This document shows, piece after piece, positions 42,988 to 51,651 of a stretch of 64,000 nt of DNA. Positions within the stretch are counted from its first letter, which is position 1. Each line of letters starts with the position of its first letter. Below the pieces are notes generated by a model, which saw nothing but the letters and a program-made list of their open reading frames with translations, was not told where the DNA came from and searched no databases. A program made the position numbers and the translations under genes. The stretch is from Oscillospiraceae bacterium (GTDB lineage Bacteria; Bacillota; Clostridia; Oscillospirales; Oscillospiraceae): contig JAFSBW010000043.1 of assembly GCA_017437095.1 (NCBI GenBank), forward strand, positions 1 through 64,000. The letters are read 5' to 3'.

Positions 42988-45237
42988 TCACCCCCTTATA
43001 ACGATCGTTCCCAGTAGATCAGTGCGTAAAATTTTGCATCCGTGGGCAAGTAACCGGTCTAGCACCTCTTGATGCGGGTGATCGAATCGGTTATTCTCTC
43101 CGGCGCTGATCAGCACAGTTTCAGGCTTCAGCCGGCGAAGCAGCGCATCGCTGGTAGAAGTTCTGGCGCCGTGATGCCCGGCTACCAAATAATCCAGCTG
43201 TGGAATATCCGCATAAAACAGCAGCATAAGCTCTGTGCTGATAGGCCTATCGCCTGTAATCAGTATATCACAGTTTCCGCTTTGAAACAAGACACACAAG
43301 CTCTTTTCATTGCTGTTTGTGCCGCCATTGGCGCTAAATACTGTAATTTTGGCGCTGCTCCATGCTATAAAAAGATCTTGCGTAACCGTGATTGCATTTT
43401 TGCTCTTGCCGGATAACAAAGCATAATCCGCATGCTCCGGATCATCCGGTAAAAACAGAGTATCCACCTGGATCCTGCTTAATAGATTCTCCACACCGCA
43501 GGTATGGTCTGCATCAAAATGGGTAAGGATCAGCCCATCCAGCCGGGTTATGCCCATGCTAAGCAGGGTTTCCGCAGCAATATCCGCCGTACCCTCGGCA
43601 TAATCGCCGCCGCAATCTACCATATAGGTGCGCTGTCCGCTTTGCAGCAGGATGCTCTGCCCCTGCCCAACATCCAAAACAGTAATGCGCCAAGGATCTT
43701 GAAGCGGCGCCATCCAGGAAGAAGCCAAACCCAGAAACAGAATGCAGGCAATCAGGCAGCCGCCCATCCAAATACGAAGCTGTTTCCAATAGAGCATTAG
43801 CAGCAGCACGCCGTAGGCAGCTATGGCTGCAAGGATAATATATTCATTTCGCAGGTATAAGCACCCTCCAGGCACAGCAGAAAGGGCTTTGGCAACCGAA
43901 AGAATAAAACGGATAGGAATACTCAGCAGCTTACCCAGCCGCACAGCGCCCCAGCTCCAAACCGCGCCCAATGCTACACACAGAATAATGCCGTAGAATA
44001 CCAATGTAATAAGCCAAAGGGTAACTAAATTGGTAACAACGCCTATAAGGCTTACAGTACGGAAATAAATCGCGCTTAAGGGCACGGTAATTACCATAGA
44101 AGACAGTGTAACCGACACCGAACCAATAAGCCAATGCAAAAGCTTTCCTAATATCGTTTGATCCTTGACCCTTTTGAAAAAGGACCACTCCCGTATTCTT
44201 CGGTAAATACGGCTGGAATACAAAAACATGCCAATAATACTGCCGGCACTCAGCTGCAAACTTACAGAGGTTACCGCCAGAGGATTGGCCGCTATCATCA
44301 GTAGCACAGCAAAGGACAACGCGGTAGGGCCGTCATATTCCCTCTTGATCAAAAACGCTCCCAGCATAACAAGCTGCATAATACAAGCGCGAAGAATAGA
44401 CGGCGTAAAGCCTGCCATAGCCGCAAACAGTATAGAAATAGGGATGCTGACAAAGCAGGCAATCTTTCGGCTTCTGCCGGAAAGAAGCATAACAGCAGCC
44501 AAAAGTATGACCAAATGCTGGCCGGAAACTGCAACCACATGGCGAATGCCGCTAATTTTAAGGGCAGTATTTTCGGCATAAGTCAGCCCATCGTCCTCTC
44601 CGATCAACAGCGCCGAAGCGAAAGGCGCTGTATCTGCCGGAAAAACATCGTTCAATAGCTTTAGAACCGCCTTTCGCAGCACTGCGGGATAAAAGCGGGC
44701 ATCTAGCCCATCTGCAGGATAAACCGTAGGCTCTCCTTTGCTGTAAGCCAGCAGAAAAATACCCTCGCTTTGGTGAAAAGATGCGCCCTTTTCTCCGCCG
44801 GCAGCTGTATAGCGCAAGCGGAAATCTCCTTGCACCCGGTCCCCGGGCTTTAGCTCACATTTTTCATTTAAATAAAAGCGAACTTGATAGCGTCTTTCGC
44901 TAAGTACAATTTCTCCGTCCGCAGCCGTACCATAGCTGGTATCAAAACTGTAATCGGTCACGCGGATATTGCAGCTGCTTACAGTTTGGTCCCGTATTCT
45001 GGCAGGTTTTAGAAAATAGGCATCATAACCCCAATACCAAAGAAAAGACACTGCTGCTCCAAGCAGGCATACACCGGCAGCAACAGCAGCACGCTTGCGA
45101 AGGCAAACGCAGAAAACAAAAAGGAAAAAGAATACTGCTGCCAACATGAGCCAAAGGGCGTTTTGATCCCAGGCCAGATAAGCGCAAAAGGCGCTGCCGG
45201 AGCAAAAGCCCAGGGTAAAAAGCATGAGCAGGCGCAT
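42988..45237 (-). CDS. comEC: ComEC/Rec2-type DNA uptake channel
   Basis: Membrane channel for single-stranded DNA in natural transformation. 749 residues. N-terminal helices (about 1-65), an OB-like exterior region (about 70-165), a central polytopic competence domain (about 205-500, with HVVAVSGQHLVILLAAV), and a C-terminal metallo-beta-lactamase domain with LDVGQGQSILL and THFDADHTCG (HxDxDH), then AGHHGARTSTSDAL. All expected domains are present, but no other com gene lies in the window, so competence cannot be inferred. Confidence 0.93.
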   Translation of the reverse strand: MRLLMLFTLGFCSGSAFCAYLAWDQNALWLMLAAVFFFLFVFCVCLRKRAAVAAGVCLLGAAVSFLWYWGYDAYFLKPARIRDQTVSSCNIRVTDYSFDTSYGTAADGEIVLSERRYQVRFYLNEKCELKPGDRVQGDFRLRYTAAGGEKGASFHQSEGIFLLAYSKGEPTVYPADGLDARFYPAVLRKAVLKLLNDVFPADTAPFASALLIGEDDGLTYAENTALKISGIRHVVAVSGQHLVILLAAVMLLSGRSRKIACFVSIPISILFAAMAGFTPSILRACIMQLVMLGAFLIKREYDGPTALSFAVLLMIAANPLAVTSVSLQLSAGSIIGMFLYSSRIYRRIREWSFFKRVKDQTILGKLLHWLIGSVSVTLSSMVITVPLSAIYFRTVSLIGVVTNLVTLWLITLVFYGIILCVALGAVWSWGAVRLGKLLSIPIRFILSVAKALSAVPGGCLYLRNEYIILAAIAAYGVLLLMLYWKQLRIWMGGCLIACILFLGLASSWMAPLQDPWRITVLDVGQGQSILLQSGQRTYMVDCGGDYAEGTADIAAETLLSMGITRLDGLILTHFDADHTCGVENLLSRIQVDTLFLPDDPEHADYALLSGKSKNAITVTQDLFIAWSSAKITVFSANGGTNSNEKSLCVLFQSGNCDILITGDRPISTELMLLFYADIPQLDYLVAGHHGARTSTSDALLRRLKPETVLISAGENNRFDHPHQEVLDRLLAHGCKILRTDLLGTIVIRG

Positions 45238-45263
45238 ATACTTTCTCCTTTCATGAATTTTGA

Positions 45264-45294
45264 AAAGGAGGATGCCGCTGGGGCATCCTCCTTT
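45264..45294 (-). terminator. alaS terminator
   Basis: AAAGGAGGATGCC and GGCATCCTCCTTT form a perfect 13-bp stem with a 5-base loop just after the alaS stop. Confidence 0.75.
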
Positions 45295-45299
45295 GATAG

Positions 45300-47936
45300 T
45301 TATACCTTAGAGGCTACGAAATCGTCCACCATAGCCAGAGCATCGTCCAGCTTCATAACATCCTTGCCGCCGCCCATAGCGCTGTCGGGCTTGCCGCCGC
45401 CGCTGCCGCCGCAGGCAGTACATACCTGGCGCACCAGGTCGCCGGCCTTAACGCCCTTGGCAATGGCATCCTTGCCGCAAACAGCCAGGAAGGTGATCTT
45501 GCCATCGTTAACTGCAGACAGAACAGCCACTACATTGCTTGCCTTATCCCGCAGCAGGTCGCCCATCTGGCGCAGCTTGCCGGCATCGGCATTGGGTACA
45601 GTTGCAGTAAGCACCCGCAGACCGGAGATCTCTTTTGCGCCGAACAGGAAGCGGTCTGCTTCGCCGGCGACCTCCTTGGTCTTAAAGCTTTCAATATTGC
45701 GCTTAAGTGCCTTGATCTCATCGATCTGGCCATGGATCTTGTCCACCAGGTCGGCAGGCTTGGTCTTCAGCTCAGCGCAGGCAGCATACAGCAGCTTGCG
45801 GTTGCGCTCCATATCGGCCAGGCACTCCTTGCCGGTAATAGCCTCGATACGGCGCACGCCGGAAGCTACACTGCCCTCGCTCTCAATGCGGAAGGGGCCA
45901 ACCTTGGCGGTATTGTCCAGGTGCGTGCCGCCGCAAAGCTCAATGGAGTAGCCGCCCATATTAACAACGCGGACAGTATCGCCGTACTTTTCACTAAACA
46001 GAGCGGTAGCGCCCATTTCCTTGGCTTCGTCGATGGACATTTCCCGGATGTCGATGGGGTAACCCTCCAGCACGGTAGCCTGAACAACAGCATCCACCTT
46101 AGCCAGCTCTTCAGCGGTCAGAGCAGAATAGTGGGTAAAGTCGAAGCGCAGACGGTCAGGCTCTACCAAAGAGCCAGCCTGATGGACATGGTCGCCCAGC
46201 ACGCCAACCAGAGCTTTCTGCAGCAGGTGGGTAGCAGAGTGGGCGCGCATAATGGCGCTGCGCCGCTCGGTATCGATAACAGCCCAAACACTGTCGTCTA
46301 CCTTAATGGTTCCGCTGAGCATAGTGCCGTGGTGCAGGTACTTGCCGCCCTTGTCCTTCAGCACATTGGTAACCTGGAACTTAATCTCATCAATACAGAT
46401 CACGCCGTGGTCAGCCACCTGGCCGCCCATTTCAGCATAGAAAGGTGTCTTATCCAGAACGATAATGCCCTTTTCGCCGCCGGTGATAGAGCCGGTAACT
46501 TCCTCACCGACACAAACAGCCAAAACCTTGGCTTCGCAGCCGATCTCTTCGTAACCCACAAACTGAGTAGGCGTATTGTCCAGGCCCAGGTCGATACCGG
46601 CCCAGCCAAGGTCACCCATCTTCTTGCGGTCTTCCCGGGCACGGATGCGCTGCTCTTCCCGGCAGGCAACATACTTTTCCATATCTACGGTCATGCCTTC
46701 GTCTTCCAGCATTTCCACAGTAAGGTCAATGGGGAAGCCGTAGGTATCAGACAGCAGGAAGGCATCCGCGCCGGAGAATACGGTAGCGCCGGCAGCTTTA
46801 TGCTCCGCCAGCTTCTCAGAGAAGATACGCATGCCGATATCGATGGTACGGGCGAAGTTTTCTTCCTCGTTCTTTACCACACGGATCACATGAGCGGCGC
46901 GCTCACGAAGATAGGTGTAGTGGCTCTCGTTCTCCTTGATAACGGTTTCCACAACCTCATACAGGAAGGGCTTATTCACGCCCAGGAGCTTGCCGTGACG
47001 GGCAGCACGACGCAGCAGACGGCGAAGCACATAGCCTCTGCCCTCGTTGGTGGGCTGTACGCCGTCGGCGATCATAAAGGTGGAAGCCCGGATATGGTCG
47101 GTAATAACACGCAGGCTTACATCGGTCTTGACGCTCTGGCCGTAAGAAGCGCCGGTAATGGCAGTAACATGGTTGGTGATGTTCATAACCGTATCCACAT
47201 CGAAGAGGCTGTTAACATCCTGGCAAACCACAGCCAAACGCTCCAGACCCATGCCGGTGTCGATATTCTTCTGGGCAAGCTCAGTATAGTTACCCTGGCC
47301 ATCGTTGTCAAACTGGGAGAATACATTGTTCCAAACTTCCATGAAGCGGTCGCACTCGCAGCCTACCTTGCAATCGGGGCTGCCGCAGCCGTACTTTTCG
47401 CCGCGGTCATAGTAAACCTCGCTGCAGGGGCCGCAAGGACCGGAGCCATGCTCCCAGAAATTATCACTCTTGCCAAAACGGAAGATGCGATCGGCTGCAA
47501 CACCGATCTCCTTATTCCAGATCTCAAAGGCCTCTTCGTCGTTTTCATAGATAGAGGGGTAAAGACGGTTTTCATCCAGCCCAACTACCTTGGTAAGGAA
47601 CTCCCTGCACCAGGCAATGGCTTCATGCTTAAAGTAATCACCGAAGGAGAAGTTGCCCAGCATTTCAAAATAAGTGCCATGGCGGGCGGTCTTGCCGATG
47701 TTTTCAATATCGCCGGTACGGATGCACTTCTGGCAAGTGCAAACACGGCGGCGGGGAGGCTCTACTTCGCCCTTGAAATAGGGCTTCATAGGGGCCATGC
47801 CGGAGTTGATCAGCAGCAAAGACTGGTCATTCTGAGGGATCAGAGAAAAGCTGGGCAGGCGCAGATGGCCCTTGCTTTCAAAGTAGGAAAGGAACATTTC
47901 CCGAAGTTCGTTTACGCCATAAGGTTTCTGGCTCAT
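45300..47936 (-). CDS. alaS: Alanyl-tRNA synthetase
   Basis: Class II synthetase with editing. 878 residues, full length. It begins with the FLSYFESKGHLRLPSFSLIP region, motif 1/2 segments include KTARHGTYFEMLGNFSFGDY, and the editing domain has HSATHLLQKAL and CGGTHLDNTAKVGPF. The C-terminal Gly/Ser-rich CGGSGGGKPDSAMGGG is the C-Ala signature. Transcription is controlled by the T-box just upstream. Confidence 0.98.
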   Translation of the reverse strand: MSQKPYGVNELREMFLSYFESKGHLRLPSFSLIPQNDQSLLLINSGMAPMKPYFKGEVEPPRRRVCTCQKCIRTGDIENIGKTARHGTYFEMLGNFSFGDYFKHEAIAWCREFLTKVVGLDENRLYPSIYENDEEAFEIWNKEIGVAADRIFRFGKSDNFWEHGSGPCGPCSEVYYDRGEKYGCGSPDCKVGCECDRFMEVWNNVFSQFDNDGQGNYTELAQKNIDTGMGLERLAVVCQDVNSLFDVDTVMNITNHVTAITGASYGQSVKTDVSLRVITDHIRASTFMIADGVQPTNEGRGYVLRRLLRRAARHGKLLGVNKPFLYEVVETVIKENESHYTYLRERAAHVIRVVKNEEENFARTIDIGMRIFSEKLAEHKAAGATVFSGADAFLLSDTYGFPIDLTVEMLEDEGMTVDMEKYVACREEQRIRAREDRKKMGDLGWAGIDLGLDNTPTQFVGYEEIGCEAKVLAVCVGEEVTGSITGGEKGIIVLDKTPFYAEMGGQVADHGVICIDEIKFQVTNVLKDKGGKYLHHGTMLSGTIKVDDSVWAVIDTERRSAIMRAHSATHLLQKALVGVLGDHVHQAGSLVEPDRLRFDFTHYSALTAEELAKVDAVVQATVLEGYPIDIREMSIDEAKEMGATALFSEKYGDTVRVVNMGGYSIELCGGTHLDNTAKVGPFRIESEGSVASGVRRIEAITGKECLADMERNRKLLYAACAELKTKPADLVDKIHGQIDEIKALKRNIESFKTKEVAGEADRFLFGAKEISGLRVLTATVPNADAGKLRQMGDLLRDKASNVVAVLSAVNDGKITFLAVCGKDAIAKGVKAGDLVRQVCTACGGSGGGKPDSAMGGGKDVMKLDDALAMVDDFVASKV

Positions 47937-47971
47937 TGGTATTTACCTCCAATAATGATTGATAAGCGGTA

Positions 47972-48188
47972 ACAAAAAAACGCCCCTAACACATAGGGGC
48001 GAATAATCGCGGTACCACCCTAATTATCCCAACGGGATATCTTAGCTGCTCTGTAACGGGAGCGCCCGTCCCGGTCTTCCCGGGCTGCTTGGAAGTGGCT
48101 CATATAGCGCTCACCGCAGGGCTTCCACCGTCCCCTGCTCTCTTCAGGCAGCTGCTATAATTTGTTTCCGCATTGCTTTTGCATATCG
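47972..48188 (-). promoter_or_regulatory. T-box riboswitch, alanine type
   Basis: On the minus strand the leader contains the T-box sequence GGGTGGTACCGCG (48010-48022), followed by a terminator stem (CGCCCCTA...TAGGGGCG, 47976-48001) and a T-run. Upstream is a stem I region with AGAGAGCAGGGGA and a candidate GCU specifier in GAGCGCTATATGAG. Uncharged tRNA-Ala would stabilise the antiterminator and allow alaS transcription. Confidence 0.92.
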
Positions 48189-48194
48189 TGGTTA

Positions 48195-48222
48195 ATTCTA
48201 TCACAAATGAAAGAAAAGTCAA
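48195..48222 (-). promoter_or_regulatory. Promoter of the alaS T-box transcript
   Basis: TTGACT and TAGAAT with a 16-bp spacer on the minus strand, just before stem I of the T-box. Confidence 0.75.
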
Positions 48223-48254
48223 TATTTTGTTGGCCTTTTCCATAAAAAAAGTTA

Positions 48255-48280
48255 AGCAGAGGGGATGTTTCCCCTCTGCC
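48255..48280 (-). terminator. Terminator hairpin flanking copy C, distal copy
   Basis: GCAGAGGGG and CCCCTCTGC pair across a short loop. On the minus strand it is followed by TTAACTTTTTTT, so the functional T-run belongs to this copy. The 26 bases are identical to 48536-48561 on the other side of the repeat. Confidence 0.8.
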
Positions 48281-48535
48281 CAGTCTGTCGAAAAAGTATT
48301 TTTCGACAGACTGCCAGAGGTCGAGAAAGCCACAAAGACAAGCAAACCGCACTCGTCGGCGTACATACGGTACGGTAGAGGGCGGTTTGCGCAGTAAGTC
48401 AAAATGCCTTGCGAAGCAAGCTTTTTCGCTTCATTTTAAGTAAATGCTTTATTTAAAAACAGCTTCCATTCTAAAAAATCGCCCCAAACTGCCAAAAACT
48501 GCATTTTGACGGTTTGGGGCTTTATCGACACTCTG
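48281..48535 (+). repeat. Terminator-associated repeat, copy C
   Basis: Complete 255-bp copy in plus orientation. The first 15 bases (CAGTCTGTCGAAAAA) begin a perfect 15-bp hairpin. The last 15 bases are their imperfect inverse (12 of 15). About ten differences separate it from copy B. It sits between two identical copies of a terminator hairpin, downstream of the minus-strand pepF operon. Its orientation relative to the gene is opposite to copies A and B. A frame encoding MTYCANRPLPYRMYADECGL is open on the minus strand but is not called a gene. Confidence 0.9.
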
Positions 48536-48561
48536 AGCAGAGGGGATGTTTCCCCTCTGCC
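48536..48561 (-). terminator. Terminator hairpin flanking copy C, proximal copy
   Basis: Identical to 48255-48280. It lies 7 bases after the stop of the small gene at 48569, but is followed on the minus strand by TCAGAGTGTCG with no T-run. Confidence 0.8.
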
Positions 48562-48568
48562 TCTTGGG

Positions 48569-48835
48569 TTATACCTGCGCTTCCAGCCAGGCCTTTAAGC
48601 TTAGGCGGCCTTCCTCGCTCATAGGAAAGGTATTCTCACCCTCCATTTCGCTTTTTTCATAGCAAAACGGCCCATGCCAAAACTGGGCATAGATAGAGCT
48701 GGCTGCAAAGTCCACCTCTTTTTTGGTTGCCATAACCACCTTTGGCACAATGCGGAAACGGAGTGCACCGCAAGAGCCGGTAAACAGGTTGTTCATAGCA
48801 AAGGTATGAAGGGTCGGCAGGAAAATGTCTGCCAT
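48569..48835 (-). CDS. Small hypothetical protein following pepF
   Basis: About 88 residues, starting MADIFLPTLHTFAMNNLFTG. It has no membrane segment, no signal peptide and no motif I recognise. It contains two cysteines and a Trp/Phe-rich stretch IYAQFWHGPFCYEKSEMEGE. GGAGG inside the end of pepF lies 7 bases upstream of the ATG, and only 2 bases separate it from the pepF stop, so it is surely translated with pepF. A link to peptide metabolism is guesswork. Confidence 0.7.
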   Translation of the reverse strand: MADIFLPTLHTFAMNNLFTGSCGALRFRIVPKVVMATKKEVDFAASSIYAQFWHGPFCYEKSEMEGENTFPMSEEGRLSLKAWLEAQV

Positions 48836-48837
48836 AA

Positions 48838-50631
48838 TCAATCCTCCATAAGCGCTTCCATTTCGTCCAGAAGCTGGCCAAACAGTTCCAGCGCCTGGTT
48901 AACAGGCTCAGGGCCGGTCATATCCACGCCGGCGCCCTTGAGCAGATCGATGGGGCTCTTGGAGCAGCCGCCGGAGAGGAAGCCCAGATAATCCTTCACA
49001 GCGCTTTCGCCTTCGCTGAGGATCTTTCTGGACAACGCAATGGCGGCAGAGTAGCCGGTAGCATACTGGAACACATAATAATCGTAATAGAAATGGGGAA
49101 TTCTTGCCCATTCCATAGCGATATAGTCATCTACAACCATATCCGGGCCGTAGTACATTTCGTTCAGGCGCTTATACTCGGCGCAAAGCGCATCGGCAGT
49201 AAGGGTCTTACCCTCAGCTACCATCTTGCCAATATTCAGCTCATACTCAGCGAACATGGTCTGGCGGTAAAGCGTACCCTTGAACTGATCCAGGAAGTGA
49301 TTGATCAGATAAGCCCGCTCTTTCTTATCGGTAGTCTTGCCCAGCAGATACTCCATCAGCAGTGCTTCATTGCAGGTAGAAGCAACTTCCGCAACAAAGA
49401 TCACATAACCGGCATCTACGGGGTTTTGGGTCTTGTTAGAGTAATAAGAGTGGAGGGCGTGGCCCATTTCATGGGCAAGGGTAAACTGGCTGTCCAGAGT
49501 GCCGGAATAGTTCAGCAGCACATAAGGATGCACCACCGCGCCAGCTGAGTAAGCGCCGCTGCGCTTGCCTTCGTTCTGGTATACATCGATCCAGCGGTTT
49601 TCAAAACCCTGCTTCAAAATGGCCCGGTAATCCTCGCCGAGGGGCGCAAGGGCATCATATACAGTCTGCTTGGCTTCGGCAAAGGGGATTTTTTTATCCA
49701 CATCGGCAAGCAGCGGGGTATAAACATCGTAAAAATGCAGCTCGTCTACCCCCAGAAGCTTCTTACGCAGGCGGACATAACGGTGCATCTTGTCAAAGTT
49801 GTTATGTACAGCTTCGATCAGGTTGTCGTAAACCTCTACGGGAACATTGTTGCCAAACAGAGCAGCCGCCCGGGCATCGGAGAACTTTCTGGCTTCGGCA
49901 TAAAACTTGCGCTGCTTGTTTTCAGCATTCAGCAGAGCCGCAGCAGTGTTCTTGAAGCTCTGGTACTGGCCGTAAAGGCTTTCATAGGCGCTCTTGCGCA
50001 GAACGCGGTCAGGGCTTTCTTCCAGGCTTACAAATGTGCCCTGGGATACGGGGTAGGTATTGCCCTTGCTATCGATAGCATCGGGGAATTTCATATCTGC
50101 ATTGGAGAATGCGCCAAACACTGCGCTGGGCGCACCGGCCATCTCTCTGGCAGATGCCAGAAGCTTTTCCTCGGCCTGAGAAAGATAATGGTCTCTACCC
50201 CGGCGAAGCTCTGTCAGGCTGCGGCGGTAACGCTCAAGCTTGGGGAACTGGGCAAAGAAACTTTCCAGCTTTTCATCAGAAATAGCCAGGATCTCCGGAG
50301 TTTGGAAGCTACGGCTTGCGCTCAGGCCCACAGCTACAGAGCGGAATTTGCCGGACATTGCCTGATACTTGGCAACACGGGTATCTTCATCGGCCTTGCG
50401 GGAGCAGTAGTTACCCAGAAGGCTCATCTTCTGGCCAACTTTTTCACAATAAGACAAGAAATCAAACAGCACCTGGCCGCTCTCAGCCAGGCGGCCTGCG
50501 TAGGAAACAATAACTTTCTTATCCTCTTCCAGGGTAGCCAGCTCCTGTTCCCAGGCTTCGTCTGTTGCAAACAGATCTTCAGTTGCCCAGGTATCCTCTA
50601 CGGGGATCTCGCTGCGTTTGCGAATATTCAT
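48838..50631 (-). CDS. pepF: Oligoendopeptidase F (M3 family)
   Basis: Cytosolic zinc oligopeptidase. About 597 residues. The zinc motif is FTLAHEMGHALHSYYSN near residue 395, with the downstream glutamate in FVAEVASTCNEALLMEYLL. It starts MNIRKRSEIPVEDTW, a typical PepF start, with GGGAGG 6 bases before the ATG at 50631. The C-terminus FLSGGCSKSPIDLLKGAGVDM is conserved in the family. Confidence 0.95.
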   Translation of the reverse strand: MNIRKRSEIPVEDTWATEDLFATDEAWEQELATLEEDKKVIVSYAGRLAESGQVLFDFLSYCEKVGQKMSLLGNYCSRKADEDTRVAKYQAMSGKFRSVAVGLSASRSFQTPEILAISDEKLESFFAQFPKLERYRRSLTELRRGRDHYLSQAEEKLLASAREMAGAPSAVFGAFSNADMKFPDAIDSKGNTYPVSQGTFVSLEESPDRVLRKSAYESLYGQYQSFKNTAAALLNAENKQRKFYAEARKFSDARAAALFGNNVPVEVYDNLIEAVHNNFDKMHRYVRLRKKLLGVDELHFYDVYTPLLADVDKKIPFAEAKQTVYDALAPLGEDYRAILKQGFENRWIDVYQNEGKRSGAYSAGAVVHPYVLLNYSGTLDSQFTLAHEMGHALHSYYSNKTQNPVDAGYVIFVAEVASTCNEALLMEYLLGKTTDKKERAYLINHFLDQFKGTLYRQTMFAEYELNIGKMVAEGKTLTADALCAEYKRLNEMYYGPDMVVDDYIAMEWARIPHFYYDYYVFQYATGYSAAIALSRKILSEGESAVKDYLGFLSGGCSKSPIDLLKGAGVDMTGPEPVNQALELFGQLLDEMEALMED

Positions 50632-50659
50632 AAAAAACCTCCCTATAATTGTTTTTTCT

Positions 50660-50688
50660 ATTATATCAGCGCAAAAAGAAAATAGCAA
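50660..50688 (-). promoter_or_regulatory. Promoter for pepF
   Basis: TTGCTA and TATAAT with a 17-bp spacer on the minus strand, 29 bases before the pepF start. Confidence 0.75.
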
Positions 50689-50698
50689 TCCCATCCTA

Positions 50699-50727
50699 TT
50701 GCAAAAAATGGCGCTTTATGGTATATT
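50699..50727 (+). promoter_or_regulatory. Promoter for the DMT transporter gene
   Basis: TTGCAA and TATATT with a 17-bp spacer, 17 bases before the start. Confidence 0.65.
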
Positions 50728-50743
50728 TCCCGAGGTGATATGT

Positions 50744-51637
50744 ATGAAAGACAAAATAAAAGGCAGCGCCTATATCCTGATCGCTACTGTCATTTGGGGC
50801 AGCGCCTTTGTAGCCCAGAGCGTGGGTATGGACCATATTGGCCCATTTACTTTTCAAGCTGTGCGCTGCGCACTTGCGGCCATTGGGCTTTTGCCCTTTA
50901 TTTATTTTGCGGATAAAAAGCAGGGAAACAGCTTCCTGCGGCAATGGAAGAATAAGCGGCTCTGGCTGGCAGGCTGCCTCTGCGCCATTCCCTTTTTTCT
51001 GGCTGCGAATTTGCAGCAGATCGGTCTGGTAACAACAGATGCCGGTAAAAGCGGCTTTTTAACAGCGATGTATATTGTAATCGTACCCATTATTGGCCTT
51101 TTCCGGGGCAAGAAATTTACCTTTATGATCCCCATCAGTGTTGTTTTAGCTGTAGCGGGATTGTACCTTCTTAGCTGCGCAGGCATTGGAAATATCCAAA
51201 TTGGAGATATTTGCCTGATGGGCTGCGCGCTGATGTTTGCGCTGCAAATTACAGTTGTGGATATTTTCGCAAACGATGTAGATGCTATGCGGCTAAACTG
51301 CCTGCAAGCAGGCCTTGGCGCCATAGCAACTGCAGTTGTAGTTGCCTTTACGGAAACACCTACCCTGCAAGGGGTGTTAAACTGCGCCCTGCCGCTTTGC
51401 TATACCGGCTTTTTGAGTATGGGCCTTGCCTATACCCTGCAAATTCTGGGGCAGCGGTATTTGGAAAGCGCTGCCGCTTCCCTGCTGATGAGCCTGGAAT
51501 CTGCCTTTGCTGTGCTGTTCGGGTGGATCATCTTAGGCGAACGGCTTTCCCAAAACGAGGCTATCGGCTGCTGCCTGATGTTTGCCGCTGTAATCATTTC
51601 GCAAATACCTATAAAAGAAAAGAGCGCATCCCAATAG
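50744..51637 (+). CDS. EamA/DMT superfamily transporter
   Basis: Ten-helix inner membrane transporter of the drug/metabolite superfamily. About 297 residues. The two EamA repeats are visible: AYILIATVIWGSAFVAQSVG at the start and GDICLMGCALMFALQITVVD near residue 150. The end of the second repeat reads LESAFAVLFGWIILGERLS. The ATG at 50744 has GAGGTGAT upstream. Substrates vary across the family and cannot be guessed. Confidence 0.9.
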   Translation: MKDKIKGSAYILIATVIWGSAFVAQSVGMDHIGPFTFQAVRCALAAIGLLPFIYFADKKQGNSFLRQWKNKRLWLAGCLCAIPFFLAANLQQIGLVTTDAGKSGFLTAMYIVIVPIIGLFRGKKFTFMIPISVVLAVAGLYLLSCAGIGNIQIGDICLMGCALMFALQITVVDIFANDVDAMRLNCLQAGLGAIATAVVVAFTETPTLQGVLNCALPLCYTGFLSMGLAYTLQILGQRYLESAAASLLMSLESAFAVLFGWIILGERLSQNEAIGCCLMFAAVIISQIPIKEKSASQ

Positions 51638-51651
51638 ATGCGCTCTCATTT
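51622..51651. terminator. Bidirectional terminator between the DMT and E2-like genes
   Basis: GAGCGCATC and GATGCGCTC pair across a 6-base loop, with T-rich sequence on both strands. The DMT transporter stop codon lies in the loop. Confidence 0.8.

Noticed and set aside
45732..47972. 746-codon open frame antisense to alaS
   Set aside because: It is a shadow of alaS created by codon bias. It has no ribosome site or recognisable domain, and the alaS frame is complete and certain.
48281..48402. Short protein encoded by the repeat (MTYCAN frame)
   Set aside because: It starts with TTG, has no ribosome site, and the three copies are too similar to show coding constraint.
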